From Aureispira sp. CCB-E (GTDB lineage: Bacteria; Bacteroidota; Bacteroidia; Chitinophagales; Saprospiraceae): a stretch of 64,000 nucleotides of DNA. The DNA lies in assembly GCF_031326345.1 (NCBI RefSeq), contig NZ_CP133671.1:1116001-1180000 (forward strand). The letters are read 5' to 3'. The position numbers and the translations under genes were made by a program. The notes under the pieces were generated by a model. That model searched no databases. It was given only the letters and a program-made list of their open reading frames with translations, and was not told the DNA's origin. Positions 27,173-35,275 of the stretch are shown one piece after another (the stretch's first letter is position 1; each line of letters starts with the position of its first letter).

Positions 27173-27855
27173 TTTTGTTGGATAGCTTGTAAGCAAGCAA
27201 CTGCCAAAGCACGTTCGTTGGGCGCTGTTGCTATGGTGAAAGTCGTAATTCCAATTGCCTTTAGTGCTTTGGCTGTAACACGACCAATACTAATTATTTT
27301 TTGCGAAGTATGATAAGTGTATTGGTCAAAATAAGCTTTTACATTTAAAGGACTTGTAAAAACCAATACATCAACAGGAGGGAGTTTGAAGTCAATTTTT
27401 ACCTCGTTTTGATACGTTATCATATTATAACAAATAACATTTTTATCCAACAATTGTTGTACAGACTGGTTAGAATGTAATGCTTGTGCAAATACAACCT
27501 TCTTGCCCTGTACCAATTTTGAAAAAGCTAGAGCCGTTTCTTCTGGATGTCCTGTTCCTACAAACTGGGCTTGAATTTGATATTTGGAGTACAGGAAATC
27601 AGCAGAAGCTTGTCCAATCACACCAATAGGTGGGAGTGACGCTTTCTCCTCTAGCTGAGATAAACAATAATGAATCCCTTTTTTACTATAAAAAAACAAC
27701 CAATCACAAGTAGGTAACTTATCAAAATGTACCGCTTTAAATTCGATGAGAGAGCTCCCAATAATTGTTGCCTTGGGAGCAACGTATTGGGCGAAAACAC
27801 TGTCTTGCTCTAAATCTCTAGAGATAAAAATGGTTGGTTGTTCGGTCGGTTGCAT
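27169..27855 (-). CDS. hemD: Uroporphyrinogen-III synthase
   Basis: A 228-residue protein with the two-lobe HemD pattern: [32 protein letters not shown] in the first and [31 protein letters not shown] in the second lobe. HemD cyclises hydroxymethylbilane to uroporphyrinogen III. The family is poorly conserved, but position directly after hemC settles the call. Its ATG shares one base with the hemC stop codon, so translation is coupled. Confidence 0.93.
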   Translation of the reverse strand: MQPTEQPTIFISRDLEQDSVFAQYVAPKATIIGSSLIEFKAVHFDKLPTCDWLFFYSKKGIHYCLSQLEEKASLPPIGVIGQASADFLYSKYQIQAQFVGTGHPEETALAFSKLVQGKKVVFAQALHSNQSVQQLLDKNVICYNMITYQNEVKIDFKLPPVDVLVFTSPLNVKAYFDQYTYHTSQKIISIGRVTAKALKAIGITTFTIATAPNERALAVACLQAIQQK

Positions 27856-28760
27856 TATAAGTTTACTCCTTGCTTCAATTGCTCAAAAATAGTTTCCGCC
27901 AAATTATTAGTTGTACTAGAAGAAAGATTGACAACATTTAGTTCTTGATCCAAACCTCCAGAAAGAATCGCAGAAACATGATAGTAGCCCATATCATCTG
28001 TTTCACAATATACGCCCAGTGGTAAGTGGCAACCTCCATCTAATAATTTTAAAACTTTGCGTTCTACATTGGTACATTGCAACACGTCAGAACGATGAAT
28101 TTTACGCAAAATTCTACGTACTTCCATGTTGTCTGTTTTCGTTTGCCATGTTAAGACCCCTTGTGCTGGAGCTGGGACAAATTCTTTAGGGTTTAAGCGA
28201 ATGGTTTCAAAGGCACTCATATCCAGCTGCAAACGTTTGATGCCAGCCATTGCTAATAGAATAGCGTCAAATTGACCTTCTTTTAGTTTTTGTAAGCGGG
28301 TAGGAACATTGCCTCGAATATCGTTGAGTACAACATCGGGGCGAATGGATTTGATCAACGCTTTGCGTCGGGCAGAAGAAGTACCAACTATGGGATTGTC
28401 TGGCAATTGAAGTATTTTACCTTGTGTAGCTGCGTCTTTGCGAATGACCAAACAGTCTGCGGGGTCTTCTCTGTAAGAGATTGCCGCCAAAGAAAGTCCT
28501 TCTGGTTGTGTTGTAGGCATATCTTTCATAGAATGTACTGCCAAATCAATTGTTCCTGCTAACAGTTCATCTTCAATCTCCTTTGTGAAAAAGCCCTTGC
28601 CTTCAATTTTGTCAAAGCTCAGGTGTTGAATTTTATCTCCTTTGGTTTTAATAATTTTCAACTCTGATTCAACGCCAATTTCTTTTAAACGGTCTTGAGT
28701 ATAGTATGCTTGCCAAAGAGCGAGTTTGCTCCCTCTAGTTCCTATGATTAGTTTATTCAT
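27855..28760 (-). CDS. hemC: Hydroxymethylbilane synthase (porphobilinogen deaminase)
   Basis: A 301-residue enzyme starting with IIGTRGSKLALWQAYYTQD. Conserved blocks include AVHSMKDMPT (substrate pocket), IVGTSSARRKA and NDIRGNVPTRLQKL. The dipyrromethane cofactor is carried by the Cys of LDGGCHLPLG (near residue 240). It joins four porphobilinogens into hydroxymethylbilane in haem synthesis. First gene of the operon; no earlier haem genes lie in the window. Confidence 0.97.
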   Translation of the reverse strand: MNKLIIGTRGSKLALWQAYYTQDRLKEIGVESELKIIKTKGDKIQHLSFDKIEGKGFFTKEIEDELLAGTIDLAVHSMKDMPTTQPEGLSLAAISYREDPADCLVIRKDAATQGKILQLPDNPIVGTSSARRKALIKSIRPDVVLNDIRGNVPTRLQKLKEGQFDAILLAMAGIKRLQLDMSAFETIRLNPKEFVPAPAQGVLTWQTKTDNMEVRRILRKIHRSDVLQCTNVERKVLKLLDGGCHLPLGVYCETDDMGYYHVSAILSGGLDQELNVVNLSSSTTNNLAETIFEQLKQGVNL

Positions 28761-28928
28761 TGTATAAAATCTGTCAAGTTGTAAAAAAGCAGTTGCTAAA
28801 TTTACAATTGCTATTGTATAATGGATGTTTCCACTACAAATTTATCTTTATTTCACGACTTCAAAGGAAAATTGATAGCTAAAAGTTTTTTTTCTTTATT
28901 TAATGGAAATTTGATGACATTTTGAGGG

Positions 28929-29960
28929 TTAAGGGATGACTTCAAAAGCAAAGTTTCGGTTCCAAGTTTCTTTTTCATTAGTTAATGGATTGGTCAAAAT
29001 AAAATGAACAGAATACCGATGCCAACCTACTTTAGAGGTTGGGATGTTATAATAGACGCTTCCATCAATAGCGGGAATTGTATCATTGTCAATAACGACT
29101 TGCATAGACGCTTTAGAAGCATAGGTGACCAGACTAATCTGAGCTTCATAGTGCTCTCCTAAGCGAGGATTAGGAGAGGTGCTTTGAGCAACAAGCTCAA
29201 ACTTATCGTAGACAAGAGCCCCATAAGTCGTCTGTTGTTTTAAAAAACGGACTATTGTATATTCAAAAATTTTAATACTATTTTGAATAGTAGTTAATGT
29301 TAGAAGAGCAGCAGCCATAGGTTGATTTTTGAAGCAAAATGTGTCCCAATTCTGAGCTTCTTGAGCACCATAAAAATGCAAATCTTGTGTCAAATAATGA
29401 ACCATACTATCCTTTTGACGGGCTTGAGTGAACACAGTATTAGGGAGACCTCCCCGTTCCCAACAGGACTCTAGTAAGTCAAGGTAAGAGTGCTGAACAT
29501 GTTGAATGGTTGAATCTAAAATGGTCGCCTGTGGTAATTGTGATGTTCCATTAAACAGGTTGCTGAAAAATAGTGCTTCTACAATAGCTTTGTCTTTAGC
29601 AAGTTGTAGTTGAGACATGGATATTTGTTGAGAGACAGATACTTTATCTTTTAAAAATAGATGGTTTGTTGGACCAAGTAAAGAGTCTTTCAGTTGTTCA
29701 ATGTATGTATCCAATGTTTTTCCTATTTCTAAAAATGCTTTAGCTTTGTCCTCCAAGGGTTTTAATTCCAAATTTTCTCTAGCCATTTCAGCAATGTCCC
29801 ACACTAATCGACGACTAGATTGCTCTAACAATGCATTGCTTTCTTCCATGCTCTGAGTAGAATCTAAATATTCGATAATTGTGTGATTGTCAAAAGAGGG
29901 TTGACAACCCGTTGTGAGCAAGCCTATTATAATTATTAAACTAAATGATAATGTTTTCAT
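28929..29960 (-). CDS. GldM-like lipoprotein, D1-D2 domains only (copy A)
   Basis: A 343-residue lipoprotein with signal and lipobox (GLLTTGC, Cys19). The mature part aligns with GldM D1 (residues about 30-235; SCWERGGLPNTVFTQARQKD corresponds to the family GGLWDNGGIKGTIFADKNKKD block) and D2 (about 240-343; YDKFELVAQSTSPNPRLGEH, LVTYASKASMQVVID). It ends EKETWNRNFAFEVIP, exactly where D2 meets D3 in full GldM. The inner-membrane helix and motor Arg are gone. It lies eight bases behind copy B in the same operon. Lipid anchoring, probably in the outer or inner membrane facing the periplasm, implies an adaptor role rather than a motor role. Confidence 0.82.
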   Translation of the reverse strand: MKTLSFSLIIIIGLLTTGCQPSFDNHTIIEYLDSTQSMEESNALLEQSSRRLVWDIAEMARENLELKPLEDKAKAFLEIGKTLDTYIEQLKDSLLGPTNHLFLKDKVSVSQQISMSQLQLAKDKAIVEALFFSNLFNGTSQLPQATILDSTIQHVQHSYLDLLESCWERGGLPNTVFTQARQKDSMVHYLTQDLHFYGAQEAQNWDTFCFKNQPMAAALLTLTTIQNSIKIFEYTIVRFLKQQTTYGALVYDKFELVAQSTSPNPRLGEHYEAQISLVTYASKASMQVVIDNDTIPAIDGSVYYNIPTSKVGWHRYSVHFILTNPLTNEKETWNRNFAFEVIP

Positions 29961-29968
29961 GATGGATA

Positions 29969-30988
29969 TTAGTGATTGGCATTAAAATAAAAGCTCTTTT
30001 CCAGACTATCAATCGTATTGGTGTAAGGATTTGAGAACGTCAAATTAACTTGATAAGTGTGCCCTCCAACATGAGTAACAGGGGTAGAATAGAGTACTTT
30101 GTTATTATCAATAGTTGTATGTTTTCCATTTATACGGGCAGATTTTATATCAACATTGGTAGGTATTCCACACAAAATCTTAGCATGATAGGTTTCGCCC
30201 AAACGGACACTTTGTTTAGCTGCTGAGATACAGCCAGGCAAGAAGGTGTAGTGATGCATATATGATATTTGAGCAGAAAAGAAGTTTGTAATATGATGTG
30301 CTTGAAGATAAATGTCGTTTTGAATGAGACTTAGCAGTGATAAAGCTGCTGCCAATGATTTGCCTTGAAGTTGTTGATCTAATTGATCGGGGATTGTTCT
30401 AACTTTATAAAGAAATGGACTATTTAATACTTTTTTTATGGATTGGCTAGAAGCCTCTTTTTTGGTAATGTCTGCAAAAATAGTCCCTTTAATACCTCCA
30501 TTTTTCCAAGAGTCGTTGAGCAAGTTTATACAGAACTGATAGAAGAATTGAATCTTACGAGTTATGATTTGAGTTGGAGCAACTTGCTGCTTATCGGTGA
30601 GCAGCATTTGCTGAACAATTTCTGTTGCTTGGGCATTTTTAGGAATTTTAGTTAACATCATAGGTAAGGGGGCGTCTGAGTTGGAATAACCTCCAGAAGA
30701 ATTAATGAGGTCTATTTTTAGATGGTCGATGTATTCTGAAAGACTGTCTGCTAATTGGCGAATTTCATAACATTTTGAATACAAAGGGCGACATTGTGTT
30801 TTATATTCAGTGATTTCTTGCAATGATTTTAACATGGAGGAGGTATTGTCTTGTATTATTAGCGTATTTTTTTGCCGATGCTTGTTTTGAAGCAACGTTT
30901 GTAGAATCATTGTATCGGAGGAACTTGTTTGGCAACTCATTGTACAACAGGCAAGAGTTATAAGAATATAAATCAAGGTGCTTTTCAT
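29969..30988 (-). CDS. GldM-like lipoprotein, D1-D2 domains only (copy B)
   Basis: A 339-residue lipoprotein. The signal is followed by two possible lipid-carrying cysteines (TLACC at 14-15 and TMSC at 19; Cys19 fits best). D1 keeps NDSWKNGGIKGTIFADITKK near residue 180 and SLAAALSLLSLIQNDIYLQA near 212; D2 includes SVRLGETYHAKILCGIP and ends NTIDSLEKSFYFNANH. D3 and D4 are absent, as in copy A, although the two copies are strongly diverged from each other. Ten bases upstream lies the decayed tail of another such gene, showing tandem duplication. Confidence 0.82.
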   Translation of the reverse strand: MKSTLIYILITLACCTMSCQTSSSDTMILQTLLQNKHRQKNTLIIQDNTSSMLKSLQEITEYKTQCRPLYSKCYEIRQLADSLSEYIDHLKIDLINSSGGYSNSDAPLPMMLTKIPKNAQATEIVQQMLLTDKQQVAPTQIITRKIQFFYQFCINLLNDSWKNGGIKGTIFADITKKEASSQSIKKVLNSPFLYKVRTIPDQLDQQLQGKSLAAALSLLSLIQNDIYLQAHHITNFFSAQISYMHHYTFLPGCISAAKQSVRLGETYHAKILCGIPTNVDIKSARINGKHTTIDNNKVLYSTPVTHVGGHTYQVNLTFSNPYTNTIDSLEKSFYFNANH

Positions 30989-30998
30989 AGAAATGGAA

Positions 30999-31070
30999 TT
31001 AAGGGATGACTTTAAAAGAAAGTTTTTTGTTAATGCTTGTACGTTCGCCTGTTATAAAGAAAATAAGATC
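30999..31070 (-). pseudogene. Remnant 3' end of a further GldM D2-type lipoprotein gene
   Basis: On the minus strand this reads FFITGERTSINKKLSFKVIP and then a stop. It corresponds to the end of copy A (LTNPLTNEKETWNRNFAFEVIP), including the terminal VIP-stop, and to the D2 end of GldM. The stop lies ten bases before the copy B start, the same spacing style as between copies B and A. Upstream coding sequence is lost at a terminator hairpin. Confidence 0.65.
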
Positions 31071-31111
31071 AAAAAAAATCGTAAAACATAATACAATTTA
31101 TGCTTTACGAT
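31070..31111 (-). terminator. Terminator after the D1-D4 GldM lipoprotein gene
   Basis: ATCGTAAAACATAA (31078-31091) pairs with TTATGCTTTACGAT (31098-31111) with one G-T wobble. The A run at 31071-31078 gives a T run on the minus strand, 45 bases after the stop of the 31156 gene. Confidence 0.85.
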
Positions 31112-31155
31112 CTCATAATGAAAAATTCTAAAAAGAATACAAGATGCTATATATA

Positions 31156-32856
31156 TTATTTGATAGCGAATGCTAGACCACTGATTCGACGAGTACTTTT
31201 GTCTCCAGAACAACGGACATGTACGTCTGTAAAAGCATACTGATCACCAGGTTTGGCTTGTTGAATCGCACTTTTAATTTGTCCAGATAAATGCCCTCCT
31301 TTTCCATTTAGTTCTACGGCATCTTGTCGTTTTCTAGTATACGTTAACCTAAAAGATTGAATGGTACATTGAGCATCGTAGTCAAAGTCTTCTAGTACAG
31401 CCATTAATTCAGTTTGTGCTTTGAAATCCTTTGAAGAAATCGTCCCATCGGTATAAGTACCATATTTAAGCACAGGATTGGGGATTTTTTTAGCGATAAA
31501 CTTAAATGGAAATGCACGTCCTTTTTGTATATCCTTTACTGTGATGATAACCTCTCCAGGTTTTTGAACCTGAGCGATGTATCCTGTAGTAGCGCTTGAT
31601 TTTTTTAAGAAAGCGCCAACAGCAGATATTTTTAGAGCTGAAGAAGCAACACCAGCTGCTGCAATCGTAATAGGATTGTCAACGCCAATGTATAGTATAT
31701 TTTGCTTGTCGGCAGAGGCAGTAAATGCAGGTTGACCGACTTCATATTTGAATGTTTTGTTGAAGGTTTCTGTTTCTCCTGTCAATGGATTTTGAACAGC
31801 TATTTTGGCAGTATACTTGTGTTCCCCAACCTTAGATGTAGGAGTAGAATAGATTGCTTTTCCATCTATGACAGAAAGACCACGTCCATCAACAGAAACC
31901 GCAAAATTGGCTTGAGAAGAATAGGCGCCTAGCATTATTTCACTCTCATAAGTTTCGCCTAACAAAACATAAGACTTCGAAGACTGTGTAAAGACATCAA
32001 ACCGATCGTAAGTAAGTTCTAATTTACCCATTTGCTCAGACAACGGTTTTAATACTGCTGCTGCCGATAAGTTAACCTGACTTTGCAATGAGGTTAGACT
32101 AAGATAAGCCTCTTGGAGCGTTTTGTTTTGAAAATTATCTTCCACCCAATTGGATGTGCCAAGGCTTTTATGAAAAGTATTTAATAAAATAGCTTCACTG
32201 ATACGTTTGACAAAGGCTTCTTTTTTGTAGGGATCAGCAAATATAGTTGCCCGAATACCACCGTCTTTCCAGAGATTACCAACAACATGTAGATAGTCTT
32301 TTATTAATTGATTTAACTTGTTGTAGAGAACAGGACCTTGTTGTTCCTGAGTGTTCACGCCGCCGTATTTTCCTGTGATAAAAACTTGCTCAACAACTTC
32401 TTTGTTCTCACCATCTTTTGGCATTCCAATAAGGTCAGAATTTGCTTTGGCTTCACTATCAAATTGTGTATAAACTCCTTTTGATTCTTGCGCCATCAAA
32501 TCCTTTAAAGCATAGATATATTGATGAAATTCGGTGGTTAAGCTTTGTATTTGAAAAGCAGTAGAAACCAGTGGTTGATATTGCTGTTTATGTACTACCG
32601 TTGCATCCATTGAACTGACCAATTGCTGATTAGACGATTCGATATAAGTATTAATTGCTTTTAAATTACGCATCGAACTTATAAAATCATTATAGGAGGT
32701 AGTCGAAGATAAAGGAGTGGTCTCTTCCCTTTTAGTAAGTACTTTTTCATCATCGGGAGAAGGGGAGTTTATTGGGTTTTGGGGTTGCTCACAGGAGCTG
32801 AAAATACTAGCAAGGCTAAGTACAAAAAAGGTCAGGTAAGTTAGTGTTAGTTTCAT
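31156..32856 (-). CDS. GldM-like lipoprotein with all four domains
   Basis: A 566-residue protein in which the GldM membrane helix is replaced by a lipoprotein signal (LASIFSSC, Cys22) and a Pro/Ser-rich linker to about residue 55. D1 (about 60-270) includes GNLWKDGGIRATIFADPYKK; D2 (about 275-372) includes MGKLELTYDRFDVFTQSSKS, nearly the same as in the primary GldM; D3 (about 375-455) and D4 (about 460-566) follow, with YTRKRQDAVELNGKGG and QAKPGDQYAFTDVHVRC. The mature part therefore closely follows the primary GldM and could reach the GldK/GldN ring without the motor. A terminator separates it from copies B and A. Confidence 0.88.
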   Translation of the reverse strand: MKLTLTYLTFFVLSLASIFSSCEQPQNPINSPSPDDEKVLTKREETTPLSSTTSYNDFISSMRNLKAINTYIESSNQQLVSSMDATVVHKQQYQPLVSTAFQIQSLTTEFHQYIYALKDLMAQESKGVYTQFDSEAKANSDLIGMPKDGENKEVVEQVFITGKYGGVNTQEQQGPVLYNKLNQLIKDYLHVVGNLWKDGGIRATIFADPYKKEAFVKRISEAILLNTFHKSLGTSNWVEDNFQNKTLQEAYLSLTSLQSQVNLSAAAVLKPLSEQMGKLELTYDRFDVFTQSSKSYVLLGETYESEIMLGAYSSQANFAVSVDGRGLSVIDGKAIYSTPTSKVGEHKYTAKIAVQNPLTGETETFNKTFKYEVGQPAFTASADKQNILYIGVDNPITIAAAGVASSALKISAVGAFLKKSSATTGYIAQVQKPGEVIITVKDIQKGRAFPFKFIAKKIPNPVLKYGTYTDGTISSKDFKAQTELMAVLEDFDYDAQCTIQSFRLTYTRKRQDAVELNGKGGHLSGQIKSAIQQAKPGDQYAFTDVHVRCSGDKSTRRISGLAFAIK

Positions 32857-32881
32857 GTCAATTGTTTTAAGGTTTTATGTT

Positions 32882-32935
32882 CAATAGTAGCAGCGTAGCT
32901 AACTACTAATGTTGTAGTTTCAACGAAGTGATGAT
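32882..32935. repeat. Palindromic intergenic repeat (short copy)
   Basis: AGTAGCAGCGTAGCTAACTA (32886-32905) is the common core of the repeat family and recurs exactly at 60367-60386. GTTTCAACGAAG follows. It lies just upstream of the GldM-like lipoprotein gene. Confidence 0.7.
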
Positions 32936-32966
32936 ATTGCGCCTAGGTTGAATGCATCAACTAAGT

Positions 32967-33629
32967 TCAATACCAAACAGAAACTTCTTCTAGTGGCTTG
33001 CGTTGAATATCTGGAACAACCGCTTCTTCTGACGGATAGCCGACAGGCAACAATAAGATAGCTCGTTCATTTTTAGGACGTTCTAAGATTTGTTCTAGAA
33101 AATTCATTGGGCTAGGTGTGTGCGTTAAGGAACACAAACCCGCTTGATGAATGGCTGCAATCAAAAAAACTGCGGCTAATCCAACCGATTCATTTACATA
33201 ATAATTCTTGCGTTTGCCTTCTGGATGAATGTCATAAGCTTTCTTAAAGACCGCAATTAAATAAGGAGCATCTTCCAAGAATGGTTTGTGTTCATCCGTG
33301 CCAAGGGGTTCTAAATCTCTAATCCATTCTTCAGACATTCTTCCATGATAATTTTCTTGCTCTTCTTTTTCTGCGGCAATTCGAATTTTGCGCTTCATGT
33401 CAGGAGAACTAATAATTGCAAATGTCCAAGGTTGTTTGTGTGCACCAGAAGGAGCCGTCGAAGCTGTCTTGATGATATTTTCAATCACCTCTTTGGGAAC
33501 AGGGCGACTAGAAAAATGTCGCACGGTACGACGAGTATCCATCTCTTCATAAAAAGTTTTAGAGTTTTCTAGCAGTTGCTCGTCAGAAAGGACGGGGCGA
33601 GAATGAGGGATAAATGGATACTTGCTCAT
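32967..33629 (-). CDS. Iodotyrosine deiodinase-like flavin nitroreductase
   Basis: A 220-residue FMN nitroreductase-fold protein. Phosphate/flavin contacts are visible in RRTVRHFSSRPVP (about 33-45) and APSGAHKQPW (59-68). The substrate-lid residues that define iodotyrosine deiodinases are all present with exact spacing: Glu90, Tyr94 and Lys115, equivalent to human Glu157, Tyr161 and Lys182. The enzyme reductively removes iodide from mono- or di-iodotyrosine; a homolog from the saprospirian Haliscomenobacter has been studied. Activity on other halotyrosines is possible. It is transcribed alone, with a palindromic repeat upstream. Confidence 0.85.
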   Translation of the reverse strand: MSKYPFIPHSRPVLSDEQLLENSKTFYEEMDTRRTVRHFSSRPVPKEVIENIIKTASTAPSGAHKQPWTFAIISSPDMKRKIRIAAEKEEQENYHGRMSEEWIRDLEPLGTDEHKPFLEDAPYLIAVFKKAYDIHPEGKRKNYYVNESVGLAAVFLIAAIHQAGLCSLTHTPSPMNFLEQILERPKNERAILLLPVGYPSEEAVVPDIQRKPLEEVSVWY

Positions 33630-33679
33630 TGGTGGTGTTTTTTATAGTTACAAGAATATTTTTAGCTTTTGATACAACA

Positions 33680-33788
33680 ATAGTTCGTTGAAAAACTAAT
33701 ATAAATGTGCTTTTTTATCTTTTTGGTAACTAAGCTTGCGATCTCACGAGCGCAGCGAGCTAAAAAAGTAAAAAATCAACGAACTACT
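33680..33788. repeat. Palindromic intergenic repeat (complete copy)
   Basis: Arms AGTTCGTTGA (33682-33691) and TCAACGAACT (33776-33785) enclose about 85 bases that share long blocks with the copy at 18331-18530 (ACTAATATAAATGTGC, CTTTTTTATCTTTTTGGTAA and GCGATCTCACGA). The nested hairpin found in that copy is absent here. Confidence 0.75.
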
Positions 33789-33791
33789 AAT

Positions 33792-33823
33792 ACAACAAAA
33801 CTCCGTTAATTTTTCAACGGAGT
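33792..33823 (-). terminator. Terminator after mtaB
   Basis: ACTCCGTT (33800-33807) pairs with AACGGAGT (33816-33823); on the minus strand TTTTGTTG follows. It lies 17 bases after the mtaB stop. The ACTCCGTT arm also occurs in the repeat copies near 18237 and 38852. Confidence 0.65.
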
Positions 33824-33839
33824 ACTACTTAATATAACA

Positions 33840-35180
33840 TTATAAAATAATAGCATCAACCATCAACTCCTCTTCTCGATGAGTCAGTTGGTTCAATTGT
33901 ACTGGAACTAATTGATTGATAAGTTTTTCATCATAATCAACAGCAACCTTAATATAGTTTTGAGTAAAGCCTGTCATTTTGCCCTCTACATTTTTACCCT
34001 CTAACAAAGCGACTTGCTGAGTGCCAATATATTGCTCATAAAAATGACGACGCTTCTTTTCAGATAAAATGCGCAACATTTCGTTTCGTTCTCTTCGAAT
34101 GTGGACGGGGACAACGTCATCCATTTCGGCAGCAGGGGTGTTAGCCCGTTCAGAATAGGTGAAAACGTGTAAATAAGAAATGTCTAGTTCTTGAATAAAT
34201 TGATAGGTCTCTTTAAAATCTTCATCGGTTTCGCCAGGAAAACCCACAATGACATCAACACCAATACAACAATGCGGCATATGCTGACGAATAGAAGCTA
34301 CTCGGTCGGCATATAATTCTCGTTTGTAACGGCGGCGCATGGCTCTCAATTGTTTGTTATTACCTGATTGCAACGGAATGTGAAAATGAGGTACAAAGCG
34401 GTTGGAGTTGGCTACAAACTCAATGATTTCATTCGTCAATAGATTGGGCTCAATTGAAGAAATTCTAAAACGCTCAATCCCTTCAACCAAATCTAAATCC
34501 TTGATTAAATCAATAAAAAGTGCCTCTTTTTTAGGCTTTAGCCCCTCAATAACTTCCGTACCATTGCCAAAATCTCCAATATTAACCCCTGTTAGTACAA
34601 TTTCTTTAATACCCATAGCTGCAATTTCTTGTGCATTTTGGACAATACTTTCAATGGTATTGCTTCGACTAGCACCTCTAGCTTGAGGAATCGTACAAAA
34701 AGAACATTTATAATTGCAACCATCTTGTACTTTCAAGAAAGAGCGGGTGCGATCGCCAAACGAAAAAGCATTGACAAACTCATTAGCTTCTTTGACGTCG
34801 CCTGCCTTTACCATTCCCTTGGAAGGAGCTTTGCTCAAGTCATCTACATAATCTAGAATTCTAAACTTTTGAGCAGCACCCAAGACTAGATCAACGCCTG
34901 GTATTTCTGCAATTTCATCTGGTTTTAATTGGGCATAACATCCAACCACTACTACAAAGGCATTAGGGGAATGGCGTAGTGCTTTTCGAACAGTTTTTCG
35001 ACATTTTCGATCTGCAAAATCTGTTACGGAGCAAGTATTAATTACATAAATATCAGCAGCTTCTTTAAATGCTACTTCATTATATCCTGCTTCTTCAAAT
35101 AAACGTCCAATACTGGAAGTTTCAGAATAATTTAATTTGCAGCCCAAGGTGTGAAAAGCTACGGTTTTTGGTGTTGCCAC
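33840..35180 (-). CDS. mtaB: tRNA t6A37 methylthiotransferase MtaB
   Basis: A 446-residue radical-SAM methylthiotransferase. The N-terminal UPF0004 domain binds one iron-sulfur cluster through Cys residues in TLGCKLNYSE, INTCSVTDFAD and VVGCYAQLKP. The radical-SAM CxxxCxxC motif is DGCNYKCSFCTIPQARG (about 153-170). The TGCKLN-type start and IPQARG distinguish MtaB from MiaB and RimO. It adds a methylthio group to t6A at position 37 of tRNAs. The start is GTG at 35180; no better ATG is near. Downstream end carries a TRAM-like domain. Confidence 0.93.
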   Translation of the reverse strand: MATPKTVAFHTLGCKLNYSETSSIGRLFEEAGYNEVAFKEAADIYVINTCSVTDFADRKCRKTVRKALRHSPNAFVVVVGCYAQLKPDEIAEIPGVDLVLGAAQKFRILDYVDDLSKAPSKGMVKAGDVKEANEFVNAFSFGDRTRSFLKVQDGCNYKCSFCTIPQARGASRSNTIESIVQNAQEIAAMGIKEIVLTGVNIGDFGNGTEVIEGLKPKKEALFIDLIKDLDLVEGIERFRISSIEPNLLTNEIIEFVANSNRFVPHFHIPLQSGNNKQLRAMRRRYKRELYADRVASIRQHMPHCCIGVDVIVGFPGETDEDFKETYQFIQELDISYLHVFTYSERANTPAAEMDDVVPVHIRRERNEMLRILSEKKRRHFYEQYIGTQQVALLEGKNVEGKMTGFTQNYIKVAVDYDEKLINQLVPVQLNQLTHREEELMVDAIIL

Positions 35181-35275
35181 AACAATTTATTTTTTATGAA
35201 AACAAAACACAAAAATATGCTTTTTTGTAGAACTCTCCTAATTTGTAATTACAGTATTGTTAGTAGATGGTCATA

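Noticed and set aside
28931-31020. Repeat of GGGATGACTT at the ends of two genes as an attachment site
   Set aside because: It is explained by homologous 3' ends of GldM-type genes (the second is a gene remnant), not by site-specific recombination.
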